From Mesostigma viride (Eukaryota; Streptophyta; Mesostigmatophyceae; Mesostigmatales; Mesostigmataceae): DNA of 40,922 nucleotides. Under the pieces are notes generated by a model, which was not told where the DNA came from, ran no database searches, and saw only the letters and a program-made list of their open reading frames with translations. The DNA is taken from assembly GCA_009746045.1 (NCBI GenBank), contig RPFO01000018.1, positions 1-40,922 on the forward strand. Reading direction: 5' to 3'. Both the position numbers and the translations under genes were made by a program. Positions 8,697-19,620 of this stretch are shown here, piece by piece. Numbering within the stretch: the stretch's first letter is position 1; the number at the start of each line of letters is the position of its first letter.

Positions 8697-9033
8697 GGGT
8701 ATAGCTGCAGAGAGACCCCTTAAAAAAAAATTAACGACAAGACATCAAGTGATCAAAATTCGACACAGGGTATAGCTGCAGAGAGACCCCATTCGAATCA
8801 TAATAACAACGTACGACAAGATATCAAGTGATCAAAATTCGACACAGGGTATAGCTGCAGAGAGACCCCATTCGAATCATAATAACAACGTACGAAAGAT
8901 ATCAAGTGATCGAAATTCGACACAGGGTATAGCTGCAGAGAGACCCCTTCATACCGAAAGAACAAGCGAAATTTCATACCTAAAAGAAAAGCAACCCATG
9001 GACAGTATATAGGGTCTCTCTGCAGAGATACCT
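8697..9033. repeat. Five copies of the 22-bp palindrome in transposase intron 2
   Basis: Copies at 8697-8718, 8768-8789, 8847-8868, 8925-8946 (all GGGTATAGC, TGCAG, AGAGACCC) and an inverted variant at 9012-9033 (GGGTCTCTC, TGCAG, AGATACC). All lie inside the intron 9106-8626. Confidence 0.85.
8738..8947. repeat. 79-bp tandem repeat carrying the palindrome
   Basis: About 2.7 copies of a 79-bp unit that includes ATATCAAGTGATC, AATTCGACACA, the palindrome, and ATTCGAATCATAATAACAAC. Copies differ by one or two bases (for example a 2-bp loss near 8895). The amplification is local to the intron. Confidence 0.85.
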
Positions 9034-9106
9034 TTATTGGGTTTGAATTTTTATAGAACAGCGGCAGTTGACGTCTTAAAACCTGAAATAACACAAAATT
9101 CCGTAC

Positions 9107-9883
9107 CGGGGGTAAAAGGAAGAAGTGGCGAGTGACGTTCTCGGCCCGCGCGCGGGCCGACTCCCTGCTCGATGTCTTGCCGCCCTGCCAGTTCTGGTTC
9201 AAGTAGGCGACTAGCTGGTGGGTCTCAAGTATGTGCTGGTTTTCGGGAATCCTCTGCATTTCCCTCAAGACGCACTTGCACTTCGCTCCTTGACCATCCA
9301 CCTCCCCCTTCCCATGCTGCTCCCCCATGTAGTGGAACTCAAAGGCCTGCAGGTCGGGATCCCCCATGAGCAGACCGTTAATCTGGTTAATCACGTACCT
9401 GGACTTAAACTGCACCGCGCAGTTGTCCGAGCACATGTACAGGTTTCGCACCTCTACCCCTACTTCTACCCGCAGGGTTTCCAGAATCTTGCGAAGAGCG
9501 TATACGAGTGCGCGCTCGCCCCGCTTGATACTGGAATCCCCCAGGAAAAAGAAGACGCGCTTTTCCAGCTCGCCGTTGAGCCGATAACGCACGATCATGG
9601 GCATCAGGATGTGGCTGCGCTTGTGGAAGTACTGCGACTGCAGTTGGACGTAGCTGCTGTTCTCGTAGTTCTCGGCCCAGTCGCCGTGCACGAGCACGTC
9701 CCCCTCTCTCAGATTCTTCTCCCGATCCTTGATTGTATCCGCCTGCGACCAGGCCGTAAAGCAGTGCACGGTGAACTTGTCCCACATCTTAAGAATCTCG
9801 TCCCGCAGCTCAGCTGGGGTGGACCTCATTTGGACTTGCTCGGGCCGCTTCACCTTCTTCGCCGCCCTGCCATCGGTCTCGCC
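9107..9883 (-). CDS. Transposase exon 2 (catalytic core)
   Basis: 259 codons, phase 0 at both borders (3' splice site AAACAG ending at 9884; 5' splice site GTACGG at 9106). It contains three spaced acidic motifs: LVHGDWAENY (Asp near 9682), YMCSDNCAVQFKSRY (Asp near 9427) and GEQHGKGEVDGQGAKCK (Asp near 9298). This D ... SDN.A.QFKS ... HGKG..DG arrangement is seen in a widespread group of eukaryotic transposase-like proteins; I associate it tentatively with Sola2-type DDD transposases. The core is complete with no stop. Upstream it continues exon 1, downstream exon 3. Confidence 0.8.
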
Positions 9884-9959
9884 CTGTTTCGCAAAGGTCC
9901 GCAGACAGTTTCGATTTGCAATAAAATCGCATTTCGATAAGATAACTGCAACTCACAAA

Positions 9960-9980
9960 GGGTCTCGCTGCAGCTATAGG
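9960..9980. repeat. Palindrome copy in transposase intron 1
   Basis: GGGTCTCGC, TGCAG, CTATAGG inside the intron 10038-9884. The right arm is diverged. Confidence 0.75.
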
Positions 9981-10038
9981 TCACAAAAAAAAAAGTCAAC
10001 AACATATTAACGGAGAAATAAAATCGAAACCAACTCAC

Positions 10039-11604
10039 ATTCACCCGTCGGGTCACAGTCTGCTCCACCATCTCGAACTTGAACCAATTCAGAATCTCCG
10101 TGGAATTCTTGTCCCGATCACACTGCACCCAGTTATTATGGATGCCGCATGATTCCTCAGGACAGAACCCCTCCACACACGCCATCTTCAGTATGCGGTG
10201 AACCCTCTCCGTCCTCGGCACCCCATCTTCGTCCTCCACCAGCCTCTCAGAAATGTCGAGGTCTTCCAGGTCCCGTCCCCGCCATTCATCTTCCCCCTCC
10301 CCCTCTTCCATCCCCCCGCCCATTCCGCCCCCTTCACGCAGCCCGTTATCCCTGCCGTCAGTCTCGGCGGACACCGGGCAGTGAAAGTGCTTGATCCAGT
10401 CCGTCGAGTGAATGGCTTTCCACATTCCGCAAGTACCGTCCGGCTCTCTGTACTTGGAGCATCCCGCACACTCCGCGCCACACTTGCAGTTCTTGCCGTG
10501 GTTCGCATTGGAGTGCTTGGTCCACGCCCCCATGGCCGACTGCATGGTGACGTGCTTCTCACACGCGCACAGGTTCCTCTCCTTCCACTTGCCCTTGATG
10601 CAATCGGGCGCGTATTTGCAGAAGGTCGTGTAGCCCACGTGAATGCCCACGTCCTTATCATACTGGTTACTCCTTTTGTTCCAGTACGCATGCTTTTCGA
10701 GAAAGTGATTGTACATGTCCTCCTTGGAGGTCATGTAATAGCGCGCTCCCTCAACGGCGACGAGCACCCCGTGATTGCCACGACCCTCCCTGCTGTAAGT
10801 GCGCTTGACATCCTTCATCTGGGAGGAGGCGCGCGACTCATCATCGTGCATCCACGCGTCCACTATCGCGTCAATCACGAATTGCGGCAAAGGGCGCCCC
10901 TTGCGAGCCTGCGCGTGTCTGAGGTAGTCCAACTTCTGCTGCCTTCGTATCGCGCGAATTCCGCGAATCTTCTTGGCGTCCATCCCCGTCAGGTTCTCCA
11001 ACTCCGCGGCCGAAAACTCCTTCTCCAAGTCGTCACCACAGTAAAGCGTGGACATCAGCACCATCCTGACGTCTCTGTCTGCGTCGCTTTTGGTCAGACC
11101 ATCAAAAAAGCCGTTAATCCGAGCCACCCAGAACCTGTTCAGTTCTGCCATCCGCTCCTGATTGTAAAGCTTTTTCGCCTCCTCATGATACTTCCCGTGA
11201 CCTAGTTCAGCGGCCCTAGAGTTAAAGCCAGCAATCATCTGGTCGAAAGCCGGCCCCCGCCCCTCGGGTTTTGTCATCGCCTGAGCCGCTTCAAACGCCT
11301 GGTCAGCGAAATATTCCCCAATAACCCTCTTTGATTTCGAGTATTCTCCCGGCCGCTTGACTTCCTTGGCTTCAGGCTGCGCTGGATTCTGGTTCTCATC
11401 TCCGAAAACCCTTTTTGCGCCAGTTGACTGCTTCGTCCCGGTGTTCAACTTAATTGCACTGAATCCTGGACGACCGGACGCAAGGGCGAAAACTCCCACC
11501 CGTTCGCGTGCTGCATGCCATGACGACCGGCACAACGAAATCCATGCAAATCGAGTATCGTTGGGAAAAGCGACAATTACAGACAAAGTTCGAAAGTGTA
11601 TCAT
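10039..11604 (-). CDS. Transposase exon 1 (N-terminal domains)
   Basis: 522 codons from ATG at 11604 to a phase-0 5' splice site (AAT then GTGAGT, 10038-10033). The first 60 residues are poorly supported and the real start may be internal. Then follow a basic segment (KRVFGDENQNPAQPEAKEVK), a helical region (DQAFEAAQAM to LRHAQARKGRPLP) that may include a helix-turn-helix (ELENLTGMDAKKIRGIRAIRR), and a Cys/His-rich region (CKYAPDC, LCACEKH, CKCGAECAGC, ACVEGFCPEESC) that probably binds zinc. Such Cys-rich segments before the catalytic core are typical of this transposase style. An acidic Glu-rich loop lies near 10300. Four palindromes sit 18-270 bp upstream of the start. Confidence 0.75.
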
Positions 11605-11621
11605 TTTTTACCACGATTGGG

Positions 11622-11876
11622 GTCTAGCTGCAGCTAGACCCTTAGAGGGGCTTTTTCCGTTAGACGAAAAGATTACCTGATGTGGTGAACTTAGCATACC
11701 CCGACCAAGATTGGGGTCTCGCTGCAGCTAGACCCTTCATTGCGGCGTGCGATTGTTAAATCACAGACTTCTGATTCATTAATTTTATAGCAACCATAAA
11801 GAGGGTCTAGCTGCAGCGAGACCCTTGAATTTAAGCTATGCTTGTGGTTATAAATGGTCTAGCTGCAGAGAGACCC
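11622..11876. repeat. Four palindromes upstream of the transposase start
   Basis: Copies at 11622-11643 (perfect, TAGC/GCTA arms), 11714-11735 (TCGC/GCTA), 11803-11824 (TAGC/GCGA) and 11855-11876 (TAGC with GAGAGACCCC). The nearest is 18 bp from the ATG at 11604. Spacings are 92, 89 and 52 bp. A promoter or regulatory role is inferred from position only. Confidence 0.85.
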
Positions 11877-12162
11877 CAATAAGGACGAAAAGATTTCAGG
11901 TTTTCCTCACCTTCGCGGCTCATTCTCTTATTAGTTCTCCCAGAACACTCAGATACCTGCATGGCGAGAATAACAAAAATAACACAGTAGCATTGATAAA
12001 ATTGTTTATCAGAAAATATATATACTAATTACAGTATATTTTGCAAAAGATTTTATAATATATTGTGAATAGCATGGTTAAATTCCACATACTTTAATAA
12101 TATGGTATGTTAAAGTATATAGAATCATTATTTAGTAAATGATTTACAAGAAAAAGTGGTAT

Positions 12163-13544
12163 TCGGGGTTCTTTGAACGGAGTTTCTTCTATACGTGAAT
12201 GCGGGAACAAGAGGCCGCTGGATGAGCGGCTTATAGGTCGCAGTGTTTACTCGTAGCTGTTTGGCTAGAGCTTTTGTGATTAGTAGATGCAATATAGTGC
12301 ATGGTTGAAAAATGAATTAAATAAAATGTGCGTTCCGCGCTTGGGTTGATTATACCCGGGCGGAACGGGGCGTGAGGTGCAGTGCCCCTGAAAAGAACAA
12401 CCTACGCATTATTTAATACTAGCCGTGCAGATTCGGGATATTCTACCCCCGGTCTGTACGGTTAGCGTCTTACTAGCATCCACTAAACATAAGGGTTTAA
12501 TGACGTCAGTTAGCTAGGGATAAGGGAGGTTTTGCGACTAAAAGCCGCTCTGGCTGGTTTTGTCGGCCTCTTTCTTTGCTCGTTGTCGTTGCGGCGGCAG
12601 CCGCAGCTATGGGTGCTGCGGAGCAAAATCCCAAAAGCACTGGTTGCACTGGCCACTTGGCCAGTGGTGAGACTTCCAGTTGTTAACCGGCCAGGCGTAG
12701 TTCCTCGCCCGGTTAACTAAAAGAAAAGAAAAAGATTACCTCCGGTCCGCACCTTTTCCCCAGCTTGGGGTCTTTGGTGGGCCGGATGCCGTGACAGGTG
12801 CTCAACTGTCGCTTGGTCGGCCCAGTGCGCGAGCTGGTGCTCCGTACCTGGGGATGCTTGCACCCCGGGTTGGAGCCGGATGGCTGGCACTGGCGACCCG
12901 TGTCTCGGTCCGCGGCCTGCGGCTTTTTCTTCGGAAATTGCTGCTGGCCAGCAAACTTTGCAATTGCCTTCCGCCGAGGGGGGGTGGTTGGGGCTGGGGA
13001 CGGCGATGGGAAAAGCGTCTAAGCTAGAAATTTTTTCCCCACGCATAGAAACCTCGGGGGGAATGCGGTCTTGGCTGAACGGACTCTCGTTCAGCCAGGT
13101 GCCTGGGGCTGTGGCCTCGGGCATCCGGGCTGGCGGGGCCTGGGCTAGGTCCACGTTTTTTCTCGAAGCACCCCGGGTCTATGGGGAGACGGCCATAGCG
13201 GTACCGACTCGGGGCCCCGAGAGGGGTCATGATAGGCTGGCCGTGCGCAATCGCAGTGCAAATGCGCTGGGCCTTTTTGGGCCTGGCCATGCATCCACAG
13301 CCGCCGGGCACACGCCTCCCGATGTGGGGGGGCTCCCGTTTTGCGGCAGGGCGGTCACTTGTGACAACGAGCAAGGTGGAGTGCGGCTTCAAGGGAAAGC
13401 CAGGGCGGGGGTGATTGGGCAACGTACTTCATGAAGGGCCTTGAACGGCGTGCCTCCGGGCATGTCAATTAGTGTCACATGTATGCTTCCACTTATTGTT
13501 TTAATGAAGATGCTGGTTTTTGTGGGAGCTACGTGGGACATGAA
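12163..13544 (+). repeat. Long repeat unit L, forward copy (left arm)
   Basis: 1,382 bp from TCGGGGTTCTTTGAACGG to GTGGGACATGAA. It shares its first ~416 bp and last ~130 bp with the short unit that follows. The middle is GC-rich with several hairpins (for example CACTGGCCACTTGGCCAGTG; GGCTGAACG with CGTTCAGCC) and is bounded by GCTCGTTGTC (12579) and GACAACGAGC (13363), which may mark an older nested insertion. Reading frames inside are no longer than expected and are not claimed. 11877-12162 before it is AT-rich with nothing recognisable. Confidence 0.85.
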
Positions 13545-14124
13545 TCGGGGTTCTTTGAACGGAGTTTCTTCTATACGTGAATGCGGGAACAAGAGGCCGC
13601 TGGATGAGCGGCTTATAGGTCGCAGTGTTTACTCGTAGCTGTTTGGCTAGAGCTTTTGTGATTAGTAGATGCAATATAGTGCATGGTTGAAAAATGAATT
13701 AAATAAAATGTGCGTTCCGCGCTTGGGTTGATTATACCCGGGCGGAACGGGGCGTGAGGTGCAGTGCCCCTGAAAAGAACAACCTACGCATTATTTAATA
13801 CTAGCCGTGCAGATTCGGGATATTCTACCCCCGGTCTGTACGGTTAGCGTCTTACTAGCATCCACTAAACATAAGGGTTTAATGACGTCAGTTAGCTAGG
13901 GATAAGGGAGGTTTTGCGACTAAAAGCCGCTCTGGCTGGTTTTGTCGGCCTCTTTCTTTGCTCCCCACCCACCCACCCTTGTCTTGGTTGCCTCTAGGGC
14001 AACGTACTTCATGAAGGGCCTTGAACGGCGTGCCTCCGGGCATGTCAATTAGTGTCACATGTATGCTTCCACTTATTGTTTTAATGAAGATGCTGGTTTT
14101 TGTGGGAGCTACGTGGGACATGAA
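13545..14124 (+). repeat. Short repeat unit S, forward copy (left arm)
   Basis: 580 bp, in direct tandem with L, same ends (TCGGGG...ACATGAA). Where L carries its ~830-bp middle, S has only a short CCCACCCACCCACCC-containing segment. A hairpin GCCGC/GCGGC flanks TGGATGA near 13596, as in L. Confidence 0.85.
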
Positions 14125-15342
14125 AGACTATTATTATTATATAGTTCGGCAATCTATGATAGTAAGACACACCGGATGTCAGGTTTATCAGCGGCCTCCA
14201 GGGCTATAGCGTCTCGCTGCAGCGTGACCGTTTGGTGCTATGACTGAAATGCAGAAAAAAATTTATTTCCATGACCACACCAGGAATCGAACCCAGAACC
14301 TCATTGAACATTTCTGCATGGTAACGATGTCAGCCAAACATCCGAATGTTCCCAGGTAAATGGGCTGGAGGTCGTCTCTTTTTATACCTGCGGCCACAAG
14401 CACGGGTGACGGCATATTGGATGTCGTCCAATCCGCTAGCTTGGTTCCAAAAGATGGGATCGAGCTTTTGCACCAGCGCCGCGCTTCGAGTTTTCAGTTC
14501 CGTGGGGAGGAACGAGGATGCCACGTTTCCAATTTTTTCAATACCGTTCAGCCCTGTGACGCCGCGTCCGGTTTGCGAATTGCGACCGTCCCATCGCCCA
14601 TCGAAAAAGAAGCGCAGCCGCAGAGAGACCCCATAGCTAATAGTAACCAGCTGCAACCGTTTGCATGCTACCTGCTTTTTTACAACATCGCTTTGCTACC
14701 TGTGCATAACGAAAGGAAATCGGTCTTCAAGCAATTAAGGCAATCGGTCTTCATTTTCCCGCATAAAGAAAAAAGGTGAGCTTTTGCCGCATCGTGGATG
14801 GTAGGCTGACAAACTGCGTTCTATCAAAAACGGCAACTAAACAGCGCATGCACGCCGACGACACAGTTAGCCAGCTGGGCGAAGACATGTCCTTGCTGCC
14901 ATCGCAAGAAACTCTATGTTGCAGCAAGAGTGATAAAAATGTCTGGCTTCCTTCTTTTCGTTGCTAGCGAAACCCTGCAGACATCTCGGTAGAGTCAGCT
15001 AAGCCGATCCTAATCCACATCTGGCATCCATCCCTTTAGTCTAGTTGCCATGGAGCGTTTCTTGGTCTCGCACATGTCGATCATGGTGGTGCTAGGCTTT
15101 CACTTGGGTCACCCTTTCCATGTTTGCTATGCCTTTGGTCTGGTTAGGTTGTAGGTGTAGATGTGCACATACTGCATTTGCTGCGCTTCTAATCGGTGCT
15201 CCTGTTTGATGCTTTTTTTCCCCTTCATATCGTTTCGACGTTTGCATGCTACCTGCCGGATTATAACATCGGACGTTGCTACCTGCCTGCATAACGATAG
15301 TTTGCAAGAAATCTTCATTTTGCCGAAACACAAAAAAAGGTG
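14125..15342. other. Spacer between the arms of the large inverted repeat
   Basis: 1,218 bp without a supported gene. It holds a palindrome copy at 14208-14229 (AGCGTCTCGC, TGCAG, CGTGACC), a half-copy at 14612-14632 (CCGCAGAGAGACCCC), a B-box-like GGTTCGATTCC on the minus strand near 14282-14292, and a pair of diverged direct repeats (14657-14814 and 15236-15342). Confidence 0.6.
14657..14814 (+). repeat. Uninterrupted copy of a repeat whose partner is split by the right arm
   Basis: Contains TTTGCATGCTACCTGC, TTGCTACCTG, CTTCATTTT, AAAAAAGGTG and then CTTTTGCCGCATCGTGGATGG without a break. The partner copy reads 15236-15342 (ending AAAAAAAGGTG) and resumes at 17305 (ATCTTTTGCCGCAACGTGG) after the 1,962-bp right arm. 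It therefore acts as an empty-site reference. Confidence 0.7.
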
Positions 15343-15922
15343 TTCATGTCCCACGTAGCTCCCACAAAAACCAGCATCTTCATTAAAACAATAAGTGGAA
15401 GCATACATGTGACACTAATTGACATGCCCGGAGGCACGCCGTTCAAGGCCCTTCATGAAGTACGTTGCCCTAGAGGCAACCAAGACAAGGGTGGGTGGGT
15501 GGGGAGCAAAGAAAGAGGCCGACAAAACCAGCCAGAGCGGCTTTTAGTCGCAAAACCTCCCTTATCCCTAGCTAACTGACATCATTAAACCCTTATGTTT
15601 AGTGGATGCTAGTAAGACGCTAACCGTACAGACCGGGGGTAGAATATCCCGAATCTGCACGGCTAATATTAAATAATGCGTAGGTTGTTCTTTTCAGGGG
15701 CACTGCACCTCACGCCCCGTTCCGCCCGGGTATAATCAACCCAAGCGCGGAACGCACATTTTATTTAATTCATTTTTCAACCATGCACTATATTGCATCT
15801 ACTAATCACAAAAGCTCTAGCCAAACAGCTACGAGTAAACACTGCGACCTATAAGCCGCTCATCCAGCGGCCTCTTGTTCCCGCATTCACGTATAGAAGA
15901 AACTCCGTTCAAAGAACCCCGA
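15343..15922 (-). repeat. Short repeat unit S, inverted copy (right arm)
   Basis: Reverse complement of 13545-14124, same 580-bp length, with very few differences (for example GATGTC for GACGTC near 15590 and TATTA for TACTA near 15665). Confidence 0.9.
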
Positions 15923-17304
15923 TTCATGTCCCACGTAGCTCCCACAAAAACCAGCATCTTCATTAAAACAATAAGTGGAAGCATACATGTGACACTAATT
16001 GACATGCCCGGAGGCACGCCGTTCAAGGCCCTTCATGAAGTACGTTGCCCAATCACCCCCGCCCTGGCTTTCCCTTGAAGCCGCACTCCACCTTGCTCGT
16101 TGTCACAAGTGACCGCCCTGCCGCAAAACGGGAGCCCCCCCACATCGGGAGGCGTGTGCCCGGCGGCTGTGGATGCATGGCCAGGCCCAAAAAGGCCCAG
16201 CGCATTTGCACTGCGATTACGCACGGCCAGCCTATCATGACCCCTCTCGGGGCCCCGAGTCGGTACCGCTATGGCCGTCTCCCCATAGACCCGGGGTGCT
16301 TCGAGAAAAAACGTGGACCTAGCCCAGGCCCCGCCAGCCCGGATGCCCGAGGCCACAGCCCCAGGCACCTGGCTGAACGAGAGTCCGTTCAGCCAAGACC
16401 GCATTCCCCCCGAGGTTTCTATGCGTGGGGAAAAAATTTCTAGCTTAGACGCTTTTCCCATCGCCGTCCCCAGCCCCAACCACCCCCCCTCGGCGGAAGG
16501 CAATTGCAAAGTTTGCTGGCCAGCAGCAATTTCCGAAGAAAAAGCCGCAGGCCGCGGACCGAGACACGGGTCGCCAGTGCCAGCCATCCGGCTCCAACCC
16601 GGGGTGCAAGCATCCCCAGGTACGGAGCACCAGCTCGCGCACTGGGCCGACCAAGCGACAGTTGAGCACCTGTCACGGCATCCGGCCCACCAAAGACCCC
16701 AAGCTGGGGAAAAGGTGCGGACCGGAGGTAATCTTTTTCTTTTCTTTTAGTTAACCGGGCGAGGAACTACGCCTGGCCGGTTAACAACTGGAAGTCTCAC
16801 CACTGGCCAAGTGGCCAGTGCAACCAGTGCTTTTGGGATTTTGCTCCGCAGCACCCATAGCTGCGGCTGCCGCCGCAACGACAACGAGCAAAGAAAGAGG
16901 CCGACAAAACCAGCCAGAGCGGCTTTTAGTCGCAAAACCTCCCTTATCCCTAGCTAACTGACATCATTAAACCCTTATGTTTAGTGGATGCTAGTAAGAC
17001 GCTAACCGTACAGACCGGGGGTAGAATATCCCGAATCTGCACGGCTAATATTAAATAATGCGTAGGTTGTTCTTTTCAGGGGCACTGCACCTCACGCCCC
17101 GTTCCGCCCGGGTATAATCAACCCAAGCGCGGAACGCACATTTTATTTAATTCATTTTTCAACCATGCACTATATTGCATCTACTAATCACAAAAGCTCT
17201 AGCCAAACAGCTACGAGTAAACACTGCGACCTATAAGCCGCTCATCCAGCGGCCTCTTGTTCCCGCATTCACGTATAGAAGAAACTCCGTTCAAAGAACC
17301 CCGA
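15923..17304 (-). repeat. Long repeat unit L, inverted copy (right arm)
   Basis: Reverse complement of 12163-13544, same 1,382-bp length. It shares with its neighbouring S copy the same variant bases that distinguish this arm from the left arm, plus a private C/T difference near 16220. Confidence 0.9.
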
Positions 17305-17344
17305 ATCTTTTGCCGCAACGTGGATGGTAGGCTGACTAAAATTG

Positions 17345-19620
17345 TGCTGCTACGTATCAATACATGTGGGGGGGTGCTGCTACGTATCAATACATGTGGG
17401 GGGGTGCTGCTACGTATCAATACATGTGGGGGGGTGCTGCTACGTATCAATACATGTGGGGGGGTGCTGCTACGTATCAATACATGTGGGGGGGTGCTGC
17501 TACGTATCAATACATGTGGGGGGTGCTGCTACGTATCAATACATGTGGGGGGGTGCTGCTACGTATCAATACATGTGGGGGGGTGCTGCTACGTATCAAT
17601 ACATGTGGGGGGGGATGCTACGTATCAATACATGTGGGGGGGTGCTGCTACGTATCAATACATGTGGGGGGGTGCTGCTACGTATCAATACATGTGGGGG
17701 GGTGCTGCTACGTATCAATACATGTGGGGGGGTGCTGCTACGTATCAATACATGTGGGGGGGTGCTGCTACGTATCAATACATGTGGGGGGGTGCTGCTA
17801 CGTATCAATACATGTGGGGGGTGCTGCTACGTATCAATACATGTGGGGGGGTGCTGCTAGTAACGTATCAATACATGTGGGGGGTGCTGCTACGTATCAA
17901 TACAGTTGGGGGGTGCTGCTACGTATCAATACATGTGGGGCGGTGCTGCTACGTATCAATACATGTGGGGGGTGCTGCTACGTATCAATACATGTGGGGG
18001 GGTGCTGCTACGTATCAATACAGTTGGGGGGTGCTGCTACGTATCAATACATGTGGGGCGGTGCTGCTACGTATCAATACATGTGGGGGGTGCTGCTACG
18101 TATCAATACATGTGGGGGGGTGCTGCTACGTATCAATACATGTGGGGGGGTGCTGCTACGTATCAATACATGTGGGGGGGTGCTGCTACGTATCAATACA
18201 TGTGGGGGGGTGCGGCTACGTATCAATACATGTGGGGGGGTGCTGCTACGTATCAATACATGTGGGGGGTGCTGCTACGTATCAATACAGTTGGGGGGGT
18301 GCTGCTACGTATCAATACATGTGGGCGGTGCTGCTACGTATCAATACATGTGGGGGGGTGCTGCTACGTATCAATACATGTGGGGGGGTGCTGCTACGTA
18401 TCAATACAGTTGGGGGGGTGCTGCTACGTATCAATACATGTGGGGCGGTGCTGCTACGTATCAATACATGTGGGGGGGTGCTGCTACGTATCAATACATG
18501 TGGGGGGGTGCTGCTACGTATCAATACATGTGGGGGGGTGCTGCTACGTATCAATACATGTGGGGGGGTGCTGCTACGTATCAATACATGTGGGGGGTGC
18601 TGCTACGTATCAATACATGTGGGGCGGTGCTGCTACGTATCAATACATGTGGGGGGGTGCTGCTACGTATCAATACATGTGGGGGGGTGCTGCTACGTAT
18701 CAATACATGTGGGGGGTGCTGCTACGTATCAATACATGTGGGGGGGTGCTGCTACGTATCAATACATGTGGGGGGGTGCGGCTACGTATCAATACATGTG
18801 GGGGGTGCTGCTACGTATCAATACATGTGGGGGGGTGCTGCTACGTATCAATACAGTTGGGGGGTGCTGCTACGTATCAATACATGTGGGGCGGTGCTGC
18901 TACGTATCAATACATGTGGGGGGGTGCTGCTACGTATCAATACATGTGGGGGGTGCTGCTACGTATCAATACAGTTGGGGGGGTGCTGCTACGTATCAAT
19001 ACATGTGGGGGGTGCTGCTACGTATCAATACATGTGGGGGGTGCTGCTACGTATCAATACATGTGGGGGGGTGCTGCTACGTATCAATACATGTGGGGGG
19101 TGCTGCTACGTATCAATACATGTGGGGGGTGCTGCTACGTATCAATACATGTGGGGGGGTGCTGCTACGTATCAATACATGTGGGGGGGTGCTGCTACGT
19201 ATCAATACATGTGGGGGGGTGCTGCTACGTATCAATACATGTGGGGGGGTGCTGCTACGTATCAATACATGTGGGGGGGTGCTGCTACGTATCAATACAT
19301 GTGGGGGGGTGCTGCTACGTATCAATACATGTGGGGGGTGCTGCTACGTATCAATACATGTGGGGGGGTGCTGCTACGTATCAATACATGTGGGGGGGTG
19401 CTGCTACGTATCAATACAGTGGGGGGGTGCTGCTACGTATCAATACATGTGGGGGGTGCTGCTACGTATCAATACATGTGGGGGGGTGCTGCTACGTATC
19501 AATACATTGGGGGGGGATGCTACGTATTAATACATGTGGGGGGTGATGCTACGTATCAATACATGTGGGGGGGTGATGCTACGTACGTATCAATACATGT
19601 GGGGGGGTGATGCTACGTAT
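17345..19620. repeat. Minisatellite 1: about 75 copies of a 29-30-bp G-rich unit
   Basis: Unit: TGCTGC, TACGTATCAATACATGTG, then a run of 6-7 G. Most variation is in the G-run length (29 or 30 bp). Variants include ATACAGTTGGGG, GTGGGGCGG and TGCGGC units. The last three or four units change to TGATGCTACGTA. Because the unit is 10 codons without a stop, long frames run through it in all directions; they are not genes. Regular G6-7 runs every ~23 bp give it G-quadruplex potential on the plus strand. Confidence 0.95.

Noticed and set aside
10198-11205. A 335-codon plus-strand frame opposite transposase exon 1
   Set aside because: Antisense shadow; the minus-strand frame has zinc-binding Cys clusters, a splice donor and continues into the catalytic exon.
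12717-13434. Conserved frames of 132-184 codons in the L repeat unit, present again at 16033-16750
   Set aside because: They are conserved only because the DNA is a near-identical inverted copy. Frames exist on both strands at once, in GC-rich hairpin DNA, with no recognisable domain.
13590-13620. A hammerhead-type ribozyme in the S/L repeats (hairpin with TGGATGA loop)
   Set aside because: The CTGATGA and GAAA core elements are not both present in the right arrangement; it is just a short GCCGC/GCGGC hairpin.
14265-14345. A minus-strand tRNA around GGTTCGATTCC
   Set aside because: The T-arm can be drawn with wobble pairs, but there is no matching acceptor stem and no proper anticodon arm.
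17257-19610. Very long open frames (up to ~750 codons) through the G-rich minisatellite
   Set aside because: The 30-bp unit is ten codons without a stop in several frames, so long frames arise automatically. G-run length changes switch the frame and give the same short peptides in all phases; no start or flanking domain supports a gene.
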